Positions 1 through 9,059 are shown, counted from the stretch's first letter. The stretch: DNA of 64,000 nt from JBBKWH01 sp037968855 (GCA_037968855.1 JBBKWH010000014.1:1-64000), one strand, 5' to 3'. Made by a program: numbers and translations. The notes: generated from the letters alone by a model not told the origin.

Positions 1-54
1 ACTCGCTTAACTCGCTGTATTTACTACAGTTTTTAGCTCATCAGTGCGTCTCTG

Positions 55-90
55 TGTGGCGTATTCTATACAGTTCTCGCAGCAGGTCAA
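55..90 (-). promoter_or_regulatory. probable rRNA P1-type promoter reading out of the left edge
   Basis: On the minus strand there is a -35 TTGACC (positions 90-85), a 16-base spacer and a -10 TAGAAT (68-63) within TATAGAAT. It is followed by a GC-rich discriminator, ACGCCACACAGAG, much like the GCGCCAC discriminator of Escherichia coli rRNA P1 promoters. The DNA upstream of the -35 is AT-rich, like an UP element. The inference is that a stable-RNA operon begins just beyond base 1 on the minus strand. No rRNA or tRNA sequence is visible inside the window, and the rest of 1-216 shows no gene. Confidence 0.5.
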
Positions 91-216
91 CCTCCAATTT
101 CAATTAATCGTGACAACCGTGTGATTTGTGATCAAATTGACGTTTTTTGCCGGTTTTTTGCGCGATTATTCCTATTGATGTCACATTTGGGCTGAATGGC
201 CTATTCCTCATGCGTC

Positions 217-243
217 AAAAAGGCGGGCAAAGCCCGCCTTTTT
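217..243. terminator. rho-independent terminator after tyrS
   Basis: A 12-bp perfect stem (AAAAAGGCGGGC paired with its complement) closes on an AAA loop. It has T-runs on both sides, so it can work in either direction. It ends tyrS and separates it from the presumed stable-RNA promoter at 55-90. Confidence 0.85.
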
Positions 244-266
244 GAACCCCATCGGCATCAATAGAC

Positions 267-1478
267 CTATACTGTGACGATGACCCGTGCAATAGCCTTT
301 TTGCCGGCTTGGATCACGATGTTATCGCCTGCTTGTAAGGTAAAGCTGGCGTCAATGACTTGACCATCGACTTTAACCGCCCCTCTTCCTAACGCATCTT
401 TGGCTTGGGCTGCGTTTTTAGTCAGTCCTGCTTTGCTCAAGACGCTGGTGATAAACAACTGCGCCTGCCCTTCTAACGATAGGCTCACTTCTGGCATATC
501 CTCTGGTAGCTCTCCATCCATGATGCGGTTGCCTGCACTCTTATGCGCATTGGCTGCTGCATCCGAATCGTGGAAGCGTTCGATCAATTCGAGTGCCAAA
601 ATACGTTTGATGTCTTGTGGGTTACGGCCCGCTTGCATCTCGGCCAGTAGCGATTCGACTTCGCTCATGCTGCGAAAACTGAGTAGCTCAAAGTAACGGG
701 CGATCAGTGTGTCTGGCATGGAGAGGATTTTTTGGTACATGCTACCTGCGCTGTCGTGCACACCAATATAGTTGCCCAATGACTTTGACATTTTCTGTAC
801 GCCGTCGAGTCCTTCGAGGATCGGAACGGTGATACAGACTTGAGGCGTTTGGTCATAACGCGATTGCAGGGTGCGACCCATCAACAAGTTAAAGGTTTGA
901 TCAGTACCGCCTAACTCAACGTCGGCTTTCAGTGCAACGGAGTCATACCCTTGCACCAATGGGTATAGAAATTCGTGAATGGCAATCGGTTGTTCGTCGT
1001 TAAAGCGCTTACTAAAGTCATTGCGCTCCATCATGCGGGAGACGGTTTGTTGACTAGCCAGACGAATCAGGTCGGCGGCGGACATGGCGTCAAACCATGT
1101 GCTGTTAAACACGACTTCGGTTTTGGTGGGATCAAGAATTTTAAAGACTTGTTCTTGATAGCTTTTGGCATTTTCGGCCACTTGTTCACGGGTTAGCGGC
1201 GGGCGGGTGGCGCTTTTGCCGGTTGGGTCACCAATCATGCCGGTGTAGTCACCGATCAAAAAGAGGACGTGATGGCCGAGTTCTTGGAAGGTGCGAAGTT
1301 TGTTGATCAAGACGGTATGACCCAAATGCAGGTCTGGTGCGGTGGGATCAAATCCGGCTTTGATGCGCAGCGGGCGATTTTCTTGTAGTTTTTTCAGTAG
1401 GTCTTCGCGCGAGATGATGTCGCTGGTACCGCGCTCGATTAAAGCCAGTTGTTGATCGGCTGGAAGAAAGGTGGTCAT
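267..1478 (-). CDS. tyrS: tyrosyl-tRNA synthetase
   Basis: Cytoplasmic class I aminoacyl-tRNA synthetase that charges tRNA-Tyr with tyrosine. The 403-residue protein has the class I HIGH-type motif as HLGH at residues 51-54 and the KMSKS loop at residues 229-233. The last 65 or so residues look like an S4-type RNA-binding domain (LGRGAVKVDGQVIDA). The sequence resembles the shorter TyrRS subgroup of about 400 residues, sometimes called TyrZ. It is transcribed alone, divergent from anmK with 74 bp between the two starts, and ends at the terminator at 217-243. The identification is secure. Confidence 0.97.
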   Translation of the reverse strand: MTTFLPADQQLALIERGTSDIISREDLLKKLQENRPLRIKAGFDPTAPDLHLGHTVLINKLRTFQELGHHVLFLIGDYTGMIGDPTGKSATRPPLTREQVAENAKSYQEQVFKILDPTKTEVVFNSTWFDAMSAADLIRLASQQTVSRMMERNDFSKRFNDEQPIAIHEFLYPLVQGYDSVALKADVELGGTDQTFNLLMGRTLQSRYDQTPQVCITVPILEGLDGVQKMSKSLGNYIGVHDSAGSMYQKILSMPDTLIARYFELLSFRSMSEVESLLAEMQAGRNPQDIKRILALELIERFHDSDAAANAHKSAGNRIMDGELPEDMPEVSLSLEGQAQLFITSVLSKAGLTKNAAQAKDALGRGAVKVDGQVIDASFTLQAGDNIVIQAGKKAIARVIVTV

Positions 1479-1552
1479 GACAGTTGCTGTCCAGTTGCAA
1501 TGAGTTTGCGCGATATACTAGCTTTTTTTAGGCGTGGATGCAGGGATCAACG

Positions 1553-2647
1553 ATGACGCAGCTTTATATTGGTGTGATGTCGGGTACGAGCTTAGATGGC
1601 ATTGATGTGGTGGCGGTGTCTTTTGATCCTTTGACCTTACATGCCTCGCTGAGCGTGACCTTTCCAGATGGCTTGGTTGAGCAGCTGTTGGCACTGACCC
1701 AGTCGGGGCCAGATGAGATTGAGCGCATGGGGATCGCAGATGTGGCCTATGCACGCGTGGTGGGTCAGTCGATTAACTTGATGATTGATCATTATGCGTT
1801 GCCACGTGATCAGATTGTAGCGATTGGTTGTCATGGCCAAACCATACGGCATCGGCCTGAGCTAGGCTTTAGTTTGCAGATTGGTGATCCAAATTTGATT
1901 GCCGAAATTACTCGCTTGCCGGTGGTTGCTGATTTTAGACGACGTGATTTGGCAGCAGGTGGGCAAGGTGCACCATTGGTTCCTGCGTTTCATCAAGCGT
2001 TTTTTCAGCATCAGCATATTCATCGTATCGTGCTAAATTTGGGCGGTATTGCCAATATTAGTGTGCTCCCCGCTGGTCATCCTGAAGCGGTATGTGGCTT
2101 TGATACTGGACCTGCCAACTTACTGATGGATGCGTGGACCCAGCTACATACCGGCCAGCCTTTTGATAAAGGTGGGCAATGGGCCGCGAGTGGCCAGATA
2201 TCAGAGTTGCTGTTGAACCAACTCTTGTCTCATCCGTTTTTTGCTAAGGCTGCGCCAAAAAGTACAGGCCGAGAAGACTTTCACTTGGCTTGGCTGCGGT
2301 CACAGATTTCTGGTTTAGGCTTATCTCCCAAGGATGTTCAGGCCACATTGCTGGCATTAACTGCAAAAAGCATTGCAGATGCCGTCATGGCCACACAGTT
2401 GGATCGAGGGGAACTATGGATGTGTGGCGGTGGTGCGTTTAATCGAGAGCTATGGCATCGCTTACAAAAACGTCTGCCCAATTGGATTTTAAAGAGTACC
2501 GCAGATATTGGATTAGCACCGACGTGGGTTGAAGCAACAGCGTTTGCATGGTTGGCTCAGCAGCGTTTACAGGGCCATCCTGCAAACATTCCGAATGTGA
2601 CCGGTGCCTCCGGCCATCGGGTACTTGGCGGATTGTATTCGCCTTAA
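1553..2647 (+). CDS. anmK: anhydro-N-acetylmuramic acid kinase
   Basis: Phosphorylates and hydrolyses 1,6-anhydro-MurNAc, released by cell-wall turnover, to MurNAc-6-phosphate in the cytoplasm. The 364-residue protein opens with the family signature YIGVMSGTSLDGID. It also has GCHGQTIRH, the LNLGGIANIS segment and GFDTGPANLLMD, all typical of AnmK. The ATG at 1553 is chosen because it puts the signature at the usual place and has AGGGA 7 bases upstream; an ATG at 1538 is in frame. The gene is divergent from tyrS and ends at a bidirectional terminator. It probably works with mupP (40.0 kb), mpl and ampD in this window in murein recycling. Confidence 0.95.
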   Translation: MTQLYIGVMSGTSLDGIDVVAVSFDPLTLHASLSVTFPDGLVEQLLALTQSGPDEIERMGIADVAYARVVGQSINLMIDHYALPRDQIVAIGCHGQTIRHRPELGFSLQIGDPNLIAEITRLPVVADFRRRDLAAGGQGAPLVPAFHQAFFQHQHIHRIVLNLGGIANISVLPAGHPEAVCGFDTGPANLLMDAWTQLHTGQPFDKGGQWAASGQISELLLNQLLSHPFFAKAAPKSTGREDFHLAWLRSQISGLGLSPKDVQATLLALTAKSIADAVMATQLDRGELWMCGGGAFNRELWHRLQKRLPNWILKSTADIGLAPTWVEATAFAWLAQQRLQGHPANIPNVTGASGHRVLGGLYSP

Positions 2648-2689
2648 TCAGAACGTCGTATCCCGCTTCCTAGTGGCAGCATGCTGCAT

Positions 2690-2717
2690 AAAAAAGGGCC
2701 GATCTTGGCCCTTTTTT
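2690..2717. terminator. bidirectional terminator between anmK and erpA
   Basis: An 11-bp stem (AAAAAAGGGCC with its complement) and a 6-base loop, with a T-run on each strand. It lies between convergent anmK and erpA and can end both. Confidence 0.85.
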
Positions 2718-2731
2718 TGATGGTGCATCAA

Positions 2732-3067
2732 TTACAGCGAGAAGGATGATCCACAGCCACAAGTTGTGGTGGCATTGGGATTTTTGACAATGAAGCGTGA
2801 GCCTTCAAGACCTTCGAGATAGTCTACTTCTGAACCAACCAAATATTGATAGCTCAGTGAGTCGACAACCATGACCACATCGCCATTCTCAAAACGGGCA
2901 TCGTCATCATTGGCTGCATCAGCAAAGGTGAAGCCATAAGAAAAGCCAGAGCAGCCACCGCCAGTCACATAGACGCGCAGCAGCATGTCTTGGCTTCCTT
3001 CGCCGTCACGTAGCTGGCGAACTTTGGATGCCGCCCGATCCGTCAGGATTAAAGCAGGTGCATTCAT
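2732..3067 (-). CDS. erpA: iron-sulfur cluster insertion protein ErpA
   Basis: A-type carrier that delivers Fe-S clusters to target enzymes such as the isoprenoid-pathway protein IspG. The 111-residue product has the three cluster-ligand cysteines at C39 (GGGCSGFSYGF), C103 and C105 (CGCGSSFSL at the C-terminus). The internal segment SVDYLEGLEGSRFIVKNP is close to the E. coli ErpA equivalent. The ATG at 3067 is chosen because it is preceded by GGAG and gives a normal family length. A longer frame to 3127 would add an N-terminal tail with no counterpart in the family. It is convergent with anmK. Confidence 0.95.
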   Translation of the reverse strand: MNAPALILTDRAASKVRQLRDGEGSQDMLLRVYVTGGGCSGFSYGFTFADAANDDDARFENGDVVMVVDSLSYQYLVGSEVDYLEGLEGSRFIVKNPNATTTCGCGSSFSL

Positions 3068-3220
3068 GGCAAATCTCCAAACGCGCAATGAGTCTGCATC
3101 AGTGCAGACCCCTATCATACCATGCACTGTATTTGGGTGCTGTATTGAGGTGTTTCAAGATCTCGACAGCAAAAGCCCCTTCCCACTTGGTTGCAGCATA
3201 CTTAAACAGCGACTTGTCAC

Positions 3221-4426
3221 TTACTCATCACTTAAGCTGCATTCGTAATGGGTCGGATCAATCTTGCAACGTACACGCTTTAGCAGTCCCATCATGCGTG
3301 GGTCGTAATAGCCCGCTTTGGTCATATCAATCCGTGCTTCGCGCATTAATTTGATATAGCCGGGTTTGTCTGCTGCGGGGACATCCATCCAGTATTTTTC
3401 TGGAATGGCTTGCTCAGTCTCATGCACAAAAGTGTAAGCAGGGGCGATTTGAGTTGCGGCATATTCTCGAATCAGTTGGCCCATGCCATCGGGAAAGCGA
3501 TTGCGATGCATCATCATCACGCCGGTCAACTGCAAGAGCGGAAAGCGCACGATGGCACCTTTGATCTGGCCTTGTCGGTCGGTCATGCCCTTATACAATT
3601 CAAAAGGATCAAAAAGAAGCGCAGGGGCGGCCATGATATCGACTTGGCCATTATTAAACTTACCCGCCAACGAGGTGAGGTCCACCGAAACGGGCTGTGC
3701 ACCGATCCGCTGCACCAGCATGGCTTGTGACTTATCAAAGTCCATCACTGCGACTTTTTTACCTGCGGCTTTGGCTAAAGTATTAATCTTGCGATCATTG
3801 ACCAAGATATAGGCTGGCCCCATAGGAATAATACCAGTGACCTCATAATCTTGGTTGACCATGTCTTTGGCCATTTCTGGACGGGCCAGCAATTGAATGA
3901 CCTGATCCAAATGCTGCTCTGATGGCACAGCACCAATCGCATCCAAGCTACCCACAAATTTATTGAATTGACGACCACGCAAATTGCTCATGGCAATGCC
4001 ATCACATCGTTTGGCTTTAAAGTCCTCTGAGGCGACACGCTCATCGGTATAGACCTGAAAACGAACATTGGTACTGGCTTTACGCTTTAGTTTGGATGAA
4101 GCCAAATCGATACGCAGGTCAAACGGTGGATTGGTGGTAACTTTAAAATCAATGCCGATACTTTTGGCAAGCTCGGTATATTTGGGTAACTCCGACAAAT
4201 AACCCATGGCAAATTGAAACGCTTTGCCTTTAACACCATCCGGCGAATACAAACAGAGTCGAACGTCTTTTGGTATTTTGTCCCACGTCGTAGGCTTGTC
4301 TAGCAAGGCTTGGGCACGTGCCAGCAAATCACTAGACGGTTGTTGCAAGGGCGCAGGTGCAGCAAAACCAGATTGTGCCAACAACAGCGACCCAGTCATT
4401 AATAGTCCGGCGTATATTGTGTTCAT
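3221..4426 (-). CDS. AdeT1/2-like putative solute-binding protein, copy 1
   Basis: Predicted periplasmic protein of 401 residues with a signal peptide ending near SGFAAPA. It resembles the AdeT1/2 putative solute-binding family known from Acinetobacter. Shared family features are a CLYSPDG start to the mature core, DERVASEDFKAKRCDGIAMS, the LRGRQFNKFVGSLDAIGAVP segment, and a cysteine pair near the C-terminus ending in ECSLSDE. It is longer than its two neighbours because of about 60 extra residues before and around the first strand. The start at 4426 is preferred: AGGG lies 9 bases upstream, whereas the ATG at 4435 abuts it. The ligand is unknown. No membrane transporter subunits lie beside it. 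Confidence 0.7.
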   Translation of the reverse strand: MNTIYAGLLMTGSLLLAQSGFAAPAPLQQPSSDLLARAQALLDKPTTWDKIPKDVRLCLYSPDGVKGKAFQFAMGYLSELPKYTELAKSIGIDFKVTTNPPFDLRIDLASSKLKRKASTNVRFQVYTDERVASEDFKAKRCDGIAMSNLRGRQFNKFVGSLDAIGAVPSEQHLDQVIQLLARPEMAKDMVNQDYEVTGIIPMGPAYILVNDRKINTLAKAAGKKVAVMDFDKSQAMLVQRIGAQPVSVDLTSLAGKFNNGQVDIMAAPALLFDPFELYKGMTDRQGQIKGAIVRFPLLQLTGVMMMHRNRFPDGMGQLIREYAATQIAPAYTFVHETEQAIPEKYWMDVPAADKPGYIKLMREARIDMTKAGYYDPRMMGLLKRVRCKIDPTHYECSLSDE

Positions 4427-4455
4427 GCTGATCATCCCTGATTCATTGATGACAT

Positions 4456-4493
4456 CAAAAAAAAAGCCTGTCTGCGATACACATGACAGGCTT
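4456..4493 (-). terminator. terminator of AdeT-like copy 2
   Basis: A 9-bp stem (AAGCCTGTC and GACAGGCTT) is followed on the minus strand by nine T. It lies between copies 2 and 1, so copy 1 probably has its own promoter. Confidence 0.8.
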
Positions 4494-4500
4494 AATGGGC

Positions 4501-5523
4501 TTATTCGTCGTTGAGGCTACATTCGTAATTGGTTGGCTCAATCTTACAGCGCACTTTTTTGAGCAAGCTCATCATGCGCTTATCGTAAGTACCATCTTTG
4601 ACCATCTCAATTCGAGCTTCGCGCATCAGTTTGGTATAACCCGGTTTATCCGCCTCTGCCACATCCATCCAGTACTTGGCGGGAACGTCAGCCTCTGCTT
4701 GTGCGACATACTTATAAGCTGTATCCACTTGGCTAAAGACATATTCACGTAGACGTTGATTGACGGCAGGATCATCAAACTTTTTGCGATTAACGATTAA
4801 AGCCGCTGTCACTTGTAGCAAAGGAAATCGCACCACTGCACCGGAGGCATTGCCGTCTTTATCCGTCATGCCCTTATACAGTTCCAGCGGTTTAAAAATC
4901 ACCGCAGGCCCCGCCATAATGTCGACTTGGCCATTGTTAAATTTGCCTGACATGGTCGATAGATCAATAGAAACAGGTTGACCACCGATACGTTGCACCA
5001 TTTTGATCTGGGATTTGTCATAGTCCAGCACGGCGATTTTTTTGCCTGCGGCTTTGGCCAAGGTATTAATCTTACGGTCATTCACCATGATATATGCCGC
5101 ACCCAATGGAATCAGACCAACCACCTCATAATCGCCATTGATCATGTATTTGGCCATTTCTGGGCGGGTGAGAGTTTGCAACACGGCATTGAGATGCTTA
5201 TAGCTTGGCACTGCGCCCAGCGAGTCGAGTGATCCGGTAAAGTGGTTAAACTGACGGGCACGCAAGTTACTCATGGCTGCAGCATCACACATGCCGGCTT
5301 TAAAATCTTCAGCCACCACGGCTTCGTTGGTATACACCTTTAGCTCAACAGGTTTTTTAAGGCCAAAGCTCGGCAACTTGAGGACATAATCTTTGGCATA
5401 AGAATAGGCATCACCACGCGTACCGAGCGGATCATAAATACACAATGACAGGCTTTTTTCTTCGGCGTGTACTGCGGTACTGATGGCGATTGCAGCAAGT
5501 GTTGCGACCAGAATCTTGTTCAT
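4501..5523 (-). CDS. AdeT1/2-like putative solute-binding protein, copy 2
   Basis: A 340-residue paralog of the genes on either side. It has a typical Sec signal peptide (MNKILVATLAAIAISTAVHA), then SLCIYDPLGTRGDAY, a KAGMCDAAAMSN segment, LRARQFNHFTGSLDSLGAVP, and the C-terminal ECSLNDE. The ribosome-binding site GAGGAG stands 6 bases before the ATG. AdeT proteins were once linked to antibiotic efflux in Acinetobacter, but the signal peptide and sequence pattern fit a periplasmic binding protein better. The ligand is not known. The gene is bounded by terminators on both sides (4456-4493 and 5651-5677). Confidence 0.72.
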   Translation of the reverse strand: MNKILVATLAAIAISTAVHAEEKSLSLCIYDPLGTRGDAYSYAKDYVLKLPSFGLKKPVELKVYTNEAVVAEDFKAGMCDAAAMSNLRARQFNHFTGSLDSLGAVPSYKHLNAVLQTLTRPEMAKYMINGDYEVVGLIPLGAAYIMVNDRKINTLAKAAGKKIAVLDYDKSQIKMVQRIGGQPVSIDLSTMSGKFNNGQVDIMAGPAVIFKPLELYKGMTDKDGNASGAVVRFPLLQVTAALIVNRKKFDDPAVNQRLREYVFSQVDTAYKYVAQAEADVPAKYWMDVAEADKPGYTKLMREARIEMVKDGTYDKRMMSLLKKVRCKIEPTNYECSLNDE

Positions 5524-5650
5524 TGTTGCTCCTCGTATTATCTCGCAATGCGCTAGACATCAATGTCCGTTATGCGTTGCAGTATTGATCAATCTATCGC
5601 AGGTCTCTATGACCTCAATGACAGATGTGCAGCGGCCTTCTGGCCAATAC

Positions 5651-5677
5651 AAAAAAGACCCAGCGTGGCTGAGTCTT
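5651..5677 (-). terminator. terminator of AdeT-like copy 3
   Basis: On the minus strand AAGACTCAGC pairs with GCTGGGTCTT (one G-U pair) across a CAC loop and runs into six T. It ends the gene at 5711-6706 before copy 2 begins. Confidence 0.8.
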
Positions 5678-5710
5678 CTTTGGCTTACAGATCAAAGGGC
5701 GCTAATCGAC

Positions 5711-6706
5711 TTATTCGTCGTTCAATGCACACTCAAAGCTGGAAGAGTCTTGTTGGCAACGAACTTTTTTCAGCAAAGACATCATTTTTTTGTTGTAGAT
5801 GCCTTCTTTGGTCAAGTCGATACGCGCTTCACGCATCAGTTTGACGTAGCCAACTTTGTCGTTCGCTGGGATTTCCATCCAGTATTTTGCTGGAATAGCG
5901 GCTTCGGTCTTGTTGATCAAGTCCATCGCACGTGGCAATTGACCAGCAATCCATTCACGGCTTTTTTGGCCATAACCGGCTGGAAATTTGTTTTGACGAA
6001 TAATCACGTTGCCGCTGATCTGTGCGATTGGGAACTTGACGATTGCGCCTTTAGTACCCAAACCTTTGTACAGCTCAAGTGGTTTAAACGCGATGGCTGG
6101 TGCGCCGATAATATCAACCTGACCGTTGTTGAACTTACCACCGAACGTGGTGATGTCAGCAGAAACAGGTTGTGCACCGACTTTTTGGACCATTTTGGCT
6201 TGCGCTTTGTCATAGTCCAAAACAGCGATTTTTTTACCAGCAGCTTTGGCTAGTGTGTTGATCGCACGGTCATTGACCAGCAAGAATGCAGAACCCAAAG
6301 GTACAACACCAGCGATTTCGTAGCCATTGCCGACCATGTCGCTAGCAAGTTTAGGGCTTGCCATCAGGCTCATTACAGCCTTGCCAATTTGGTTGGTTGG
6401 AATCGCGCCCAACGCATCAATTGAACCCGTGAAGCTGTTGAATTGGCGACCACGCATACCGGTGATACTGACCAAGTCACATTGACCAGCTTTAAAGTCT
6501 TCGGCGGCAACACGCTCATCGGTATAAGGCTTTAGGGTAATTTCTGCACCCCAACCTTTTGCTGCCAGAACATAGTCCTTCATCATGGCATACGAATCAC
6601 CAGCAGTACCCAGAAGATCGAATACGCAGGCGGTTTGACCGGCTTGTGCGCCACCAGACATTGCGAGTGTTGTTAAAGCCATTGCCATGGCAATTTTGGT
6701 TTTCAT
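5711..6706 (-). CDS. AdeT1/2-like putative solute-binding protein, copy 3
   Basis: A 331-residue paralog of the two preceding genes, with a signal peptide ending AMSGGAQA and a mature start CVFDLLGTAGDSY. It keeps DERVAAEDFKAGQCD, the RGRQFNSFTGSIDALGAIP segment, AGKKIAVLDYDKAQAKMVQ, and the C-terminal ECALNDE. The ATG at 6706 is chosen because AGGA lies 9 bases upstream; ATGs at 6712 and 6715 sit on top of that site. Three tandem copies with separate terminators point to gene duplication followed by separate control and perhaps different ligands. The family assignment is from motif memory; the substrate is unknown. Confidence 0.72.
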   Translation of the reverse strand: MKTKIAMAMALTTLAMSGGAQAGQTACVFDLLGTAGDSYAMMKDYVLAAKGWGAEITLKPYTDERVAAEDFKAGQCDLVSITGMRGRQFNSFTGSIDALGAIPTNQIGKAVMSLMASPKLASDMVGNGYEIAGVVPLGSAFLLVNDRAINTLAKAAGKKIAVLDYDKAQAKMVQKVGAQPVSADITTFGGKFNNGQVDIIGAPAIAFKPLELYKGLGTKGAIVKFPIAQISGNVIIRQNKFPAGYGQKSREWIAGQLPRAMDLINKTEAAIPAKYWMEIPANDKVGYVKLMREARIDLTKEGIYNKKMMSLLKKVRCQQDSSSFECALNDE

Positions 6707-7007
6707 CAGCATCATCCTAACTGTCGACGGGAAGAAAAGTATCGCATCGTAGCGCGATATTCTACCTAATAATCATGCCTAGCCCTAGCATTTTTACAAG
6801 CGCAACTGATGCCTTTATGGTTAGTATCCTGCAAATAAAAACAGCGAATTTGCACGATTCTTGGTCTATTGTGCAGAACCACACCAGACATGATGTAGAT
6901 CAACATGCAGTGTAGTTTCCTCAGATGAATAGACAGCTTTCATGGCATCCCACGCGCCAAGAATCTACAATTGCGCCTGACTCCTTTATTTGATTGCAGA
7001 CCCTGTC
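6707..7007. other. intergenic region between divergent AdeT-like copy 3 and yheS
   Basis: This 301-bp stretch must carry the promoters of both divergent genes. It is AT-rich near the AdeT-like start. I see no RNA gene, no convincing operator and no credible small reading frame. A TTG at 6990 is in frame with yheS but has no ribosome-binding site. Confidence 0.5.
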
Positions 7008-8999
7008 ATGATCCAGCTTCAAGATTTTTCCATTCGACGCGGTGGTCGTCTGTTGTTTGACCAAGCCACAATGCAGTTGCACCCTGGTTGGAAAATTGGT
7101 CTGACAGGGGTAAATGGCGCAGGTAAATCCACCTTGTTTGCGGCATTTATGGGCACCATCTCTGGCGACACGGGTAGCTTGTCTCGTCCGTCGGTCTGGA
7201 CGGTGGCCCACATGGCGCAAGAAGTCGAAAGCCAAGAAACCGCCGCCATCGACTTTGTACTGTCGGGCGATGAGGAATGGTGGCAGATTGATCAAAAGCT
7301 CACCCACGATGATGGTAGCCTTCCCTTAGATGAGCTTACCGATCTACATGGTCGCTTTGGTGAAATTGACGGCTACACCGCTACCTCACGTGCGGCTCAA
7401 ATGATGTCTGGACTAGGCTTTAGCGAGGCGCAAACCACGCTACCGGTATCGAGCTTTTCGGGTGGTTGGCGGATGCGCCTCAATCTTGCGCGCACATTGA
7501 TGAGCCGCTCGGACTTGCTACTCCTCGATGAGCCGACCAACCACTTGGATTTGGATGCCATTTTGTGGCTAGAAGATTGGTTACGTGCGTATGCCGGTAC
7601 GTTGGTGCTGATCTCACATGATCGGGATTTTTTGGATGCGATTACCGACCACATCATCCATATTGAAGCCGGTAAAGTGACGTTATATACCGGTAACTAT
7701 TCGACCTTTGAGCAAACCCGTGGCGAACGCTTAGCGCAACAGCAACAGGCCTTTGAAAAGCAGCAAGAAACACGCGCACATTTGCAAAAGTATATTGACC
7801 GCTTTAAGGCCCAAGCGACCAAAGCACGCCAAGCACAAAGCCGGATTAAACAGTTGGAGCGGATGCAAATCTTATCCGCAGCCCATGTCGACACACCCTT
7901 TACCTTTAGCTTTCGCGAGCCAACGCGCATGAGCTCGCCCCTACTGCGATTGGACGATGCCACTGCTGGCTATGGTGATAAAGCCATTGTTGAAAACATT
8001 CAACTGCAACTCACACCAGATAGTCGCATTGGCTTACTGGGAATGAACGGCGCAGGCAAATCCACCCTGATTAAAACCTTAGTAGGCGTCTTGCCACTGA
8101 TGAGTGGTGAGCGTTTTGCCAGCGAGCATTTAAACCTTGGCTACTTTGCTCAGCATCAAATGGATGCGCTAGATGGCGATGCCACACCGATGTTGTCGCT
8201 CTCTCGACTGACAGATCGTAAAGTCTCGGATGCAGACTTGCGGGCGTTTTTGGGGAGTTTTGGTTTTAGCGGTGAGCGCATGGATACGCCGTGCGAGAGT
8301 TTTTCTGGTGGTGAACGCGCACGCTTGGCTTTGGCTTTGATCGTCTGGAAGCGCCCCAACGTGCTGATTCTTGATGAGCCAACCAACCACTTAGATTTGG
8401 ACATGCGCCACGCACTGACCATGGCATTACAAGATTTTGAAGGTGCGGTGGTACTGGTGTCTCACGAACGCCAACTGATTGCCAGTGTCTGTGATGAACT
8501 ACTCGTGGTACACGATGGTGACTGTAAGCCCTTCGAAGGCGATCTCAGCGACTATGCCGATTGGCTACGGCAAGTTCGACAAGAAATTGCTCAGCGTGAA
8601 AAGCTAGAACGCCAAGCCTTGTCCAAAAAGAACAGTGATGAAAAAACCAAGCCTGCGCCTGTGATAGCAGCACCTATCGTTGCAAAGCCAGTGGCCAACA
8701 CCACTGCACCCATCGACAAAGAAGCTGCGCGTAAAGATGCTGCGCAAAAACGGGAGCAAACTCGCCCCGTACGCAAACGCATTGAACAACTGGAAAAGAA
8801 AATAGAAGCGCATACGACGGCCTTAAAGACACTAGATGTCACATTGGCCGATGTCGGCTTATATGAGGCCAGTCGTAAAGCAGAACTACTCAAGTTACTT
8901 GACCAGCAGCAGCAACTCAAAGCAGAGCTGGCAGGATTTGACGATGAGCTGCTTGAGCAAATGATGACACTAGAAAGCATGCTTGAAGCCCAAACCTAA
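7008..8999 (+). CDS. yheS: ABC-F family ATPase YheS
   Basis: Soluble protein with two ATP-binding cassettes and no membrane segment, of the ABC-F group that acts on the ribosome. Cassette 1 has Walker A GVNGAGKST, signature SFSGGWRMRL and Walker B LLLLDEPTNHLDLD. Cassette 2 has GMNGAGKST, SFSGGERARL and LILDEPTNHLDLD. Between them is the charged linker with QQQQAFEKQQETRAHLQKYI. The 663 residues and the C-terminal coiled coil (about the last 70 residues) match YheS rather than the shorter EttA. The ATG at 7008 starts directly at the family N-terminus MIQLQDFSIRRGG. It is convergent with gyrB and ends at the terminator at 9018-9044. Confidence 0.92.
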   Translation: MIQLQDFSIRRGGRLLFDQATMQLHPGWKIGLTGVNGAGKSTLFAAFMGTISGDTGSLSRPSVWTVAHMAQEVESQETAAIDFVLSGDEEWWQIDQKLTHDDGSLPLDELTDLHGRFGEIDGYTATSRAAQMMSGLGFSEAQTTLPVSSFSGGWRMRLNLARTLMSRSDLLLLDEPTNHLDLDAILWLEDWLRAYAGTLVLISHDRDFLDAITDHIIHIEAGKVTLYTGNYSTFEQTRGERLAQQQQAFEKQQETRAHLQKYIDRFKAQATKARQAQSRIKQLERMQILSAAHVDTPFTFSFREPTRMSSPLLRLDDATAGYGDKAIVENIQLQLTPDSRIGLLGMNGAGKSTLIKTLVGVLPLMSGERFASEHLNLGYFAQHQMDALDGDATPMLSLSRLTDRKVSDADLRAFLGSFGFSGERMDTPCESFSGGERARLALALIVWKRPNVLILDEPTNHLDLDMRHALTMALQDFEGAVVLVSHERQLIASVCDELLVVHDGDCKPFEGDLSDYADWLRQVRQEIAQREKLERQALSKKNSDEKTKPAPVIAAPIVAKPVANTTAPIDKEAARKDAAQKREQTRPVRKRIEQLEKKIEAHTTALKTLDVTLADVGLYEASRKAELLKLLDQQQQLKAELAGFDDELLEQMMTLESMLEAQT

Positions 9000-9017
9000 A
9001 CAAAACCCAACCTCATC

Positions 9018-9044
9018 AAAAAGCCCTCAACTTGAGGGCTTTTT
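9018..9044. terminator. bidirectional terminator between yheS and gyrB
   Basis: A stem of AAAAAGCCCTC and its complement around AACTT, with T-runs on both strands. It can end both yheS and the gyrB transcript. Its last base is also the first base of the parS palindrome. Confidence 0.85.
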
Positions 9045-9059
9045 GTTTCACGTGAAACA
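9044..9059. other. parS: parS centromere site, perfect palindrome
   Basis: TGTTTCACGTGAAACA is a 16-bp perfect palindrome identical in form to the bacterial ParB-binding consensus TGTTNCACGTGAAACA. It is intergenic, between yheS and the end of gyrB, about 6.4 kb from oriC. parA and parB are not in the window. Confidence 0.88.

Noticed and set aside
5483..6253. 256-residue frame antisense to AdeT-like copy 3
   Set aside because: It lies opposite a gene with clear family motifs, has no ribosome-binding site, and its composition mirrors the complementary strand.
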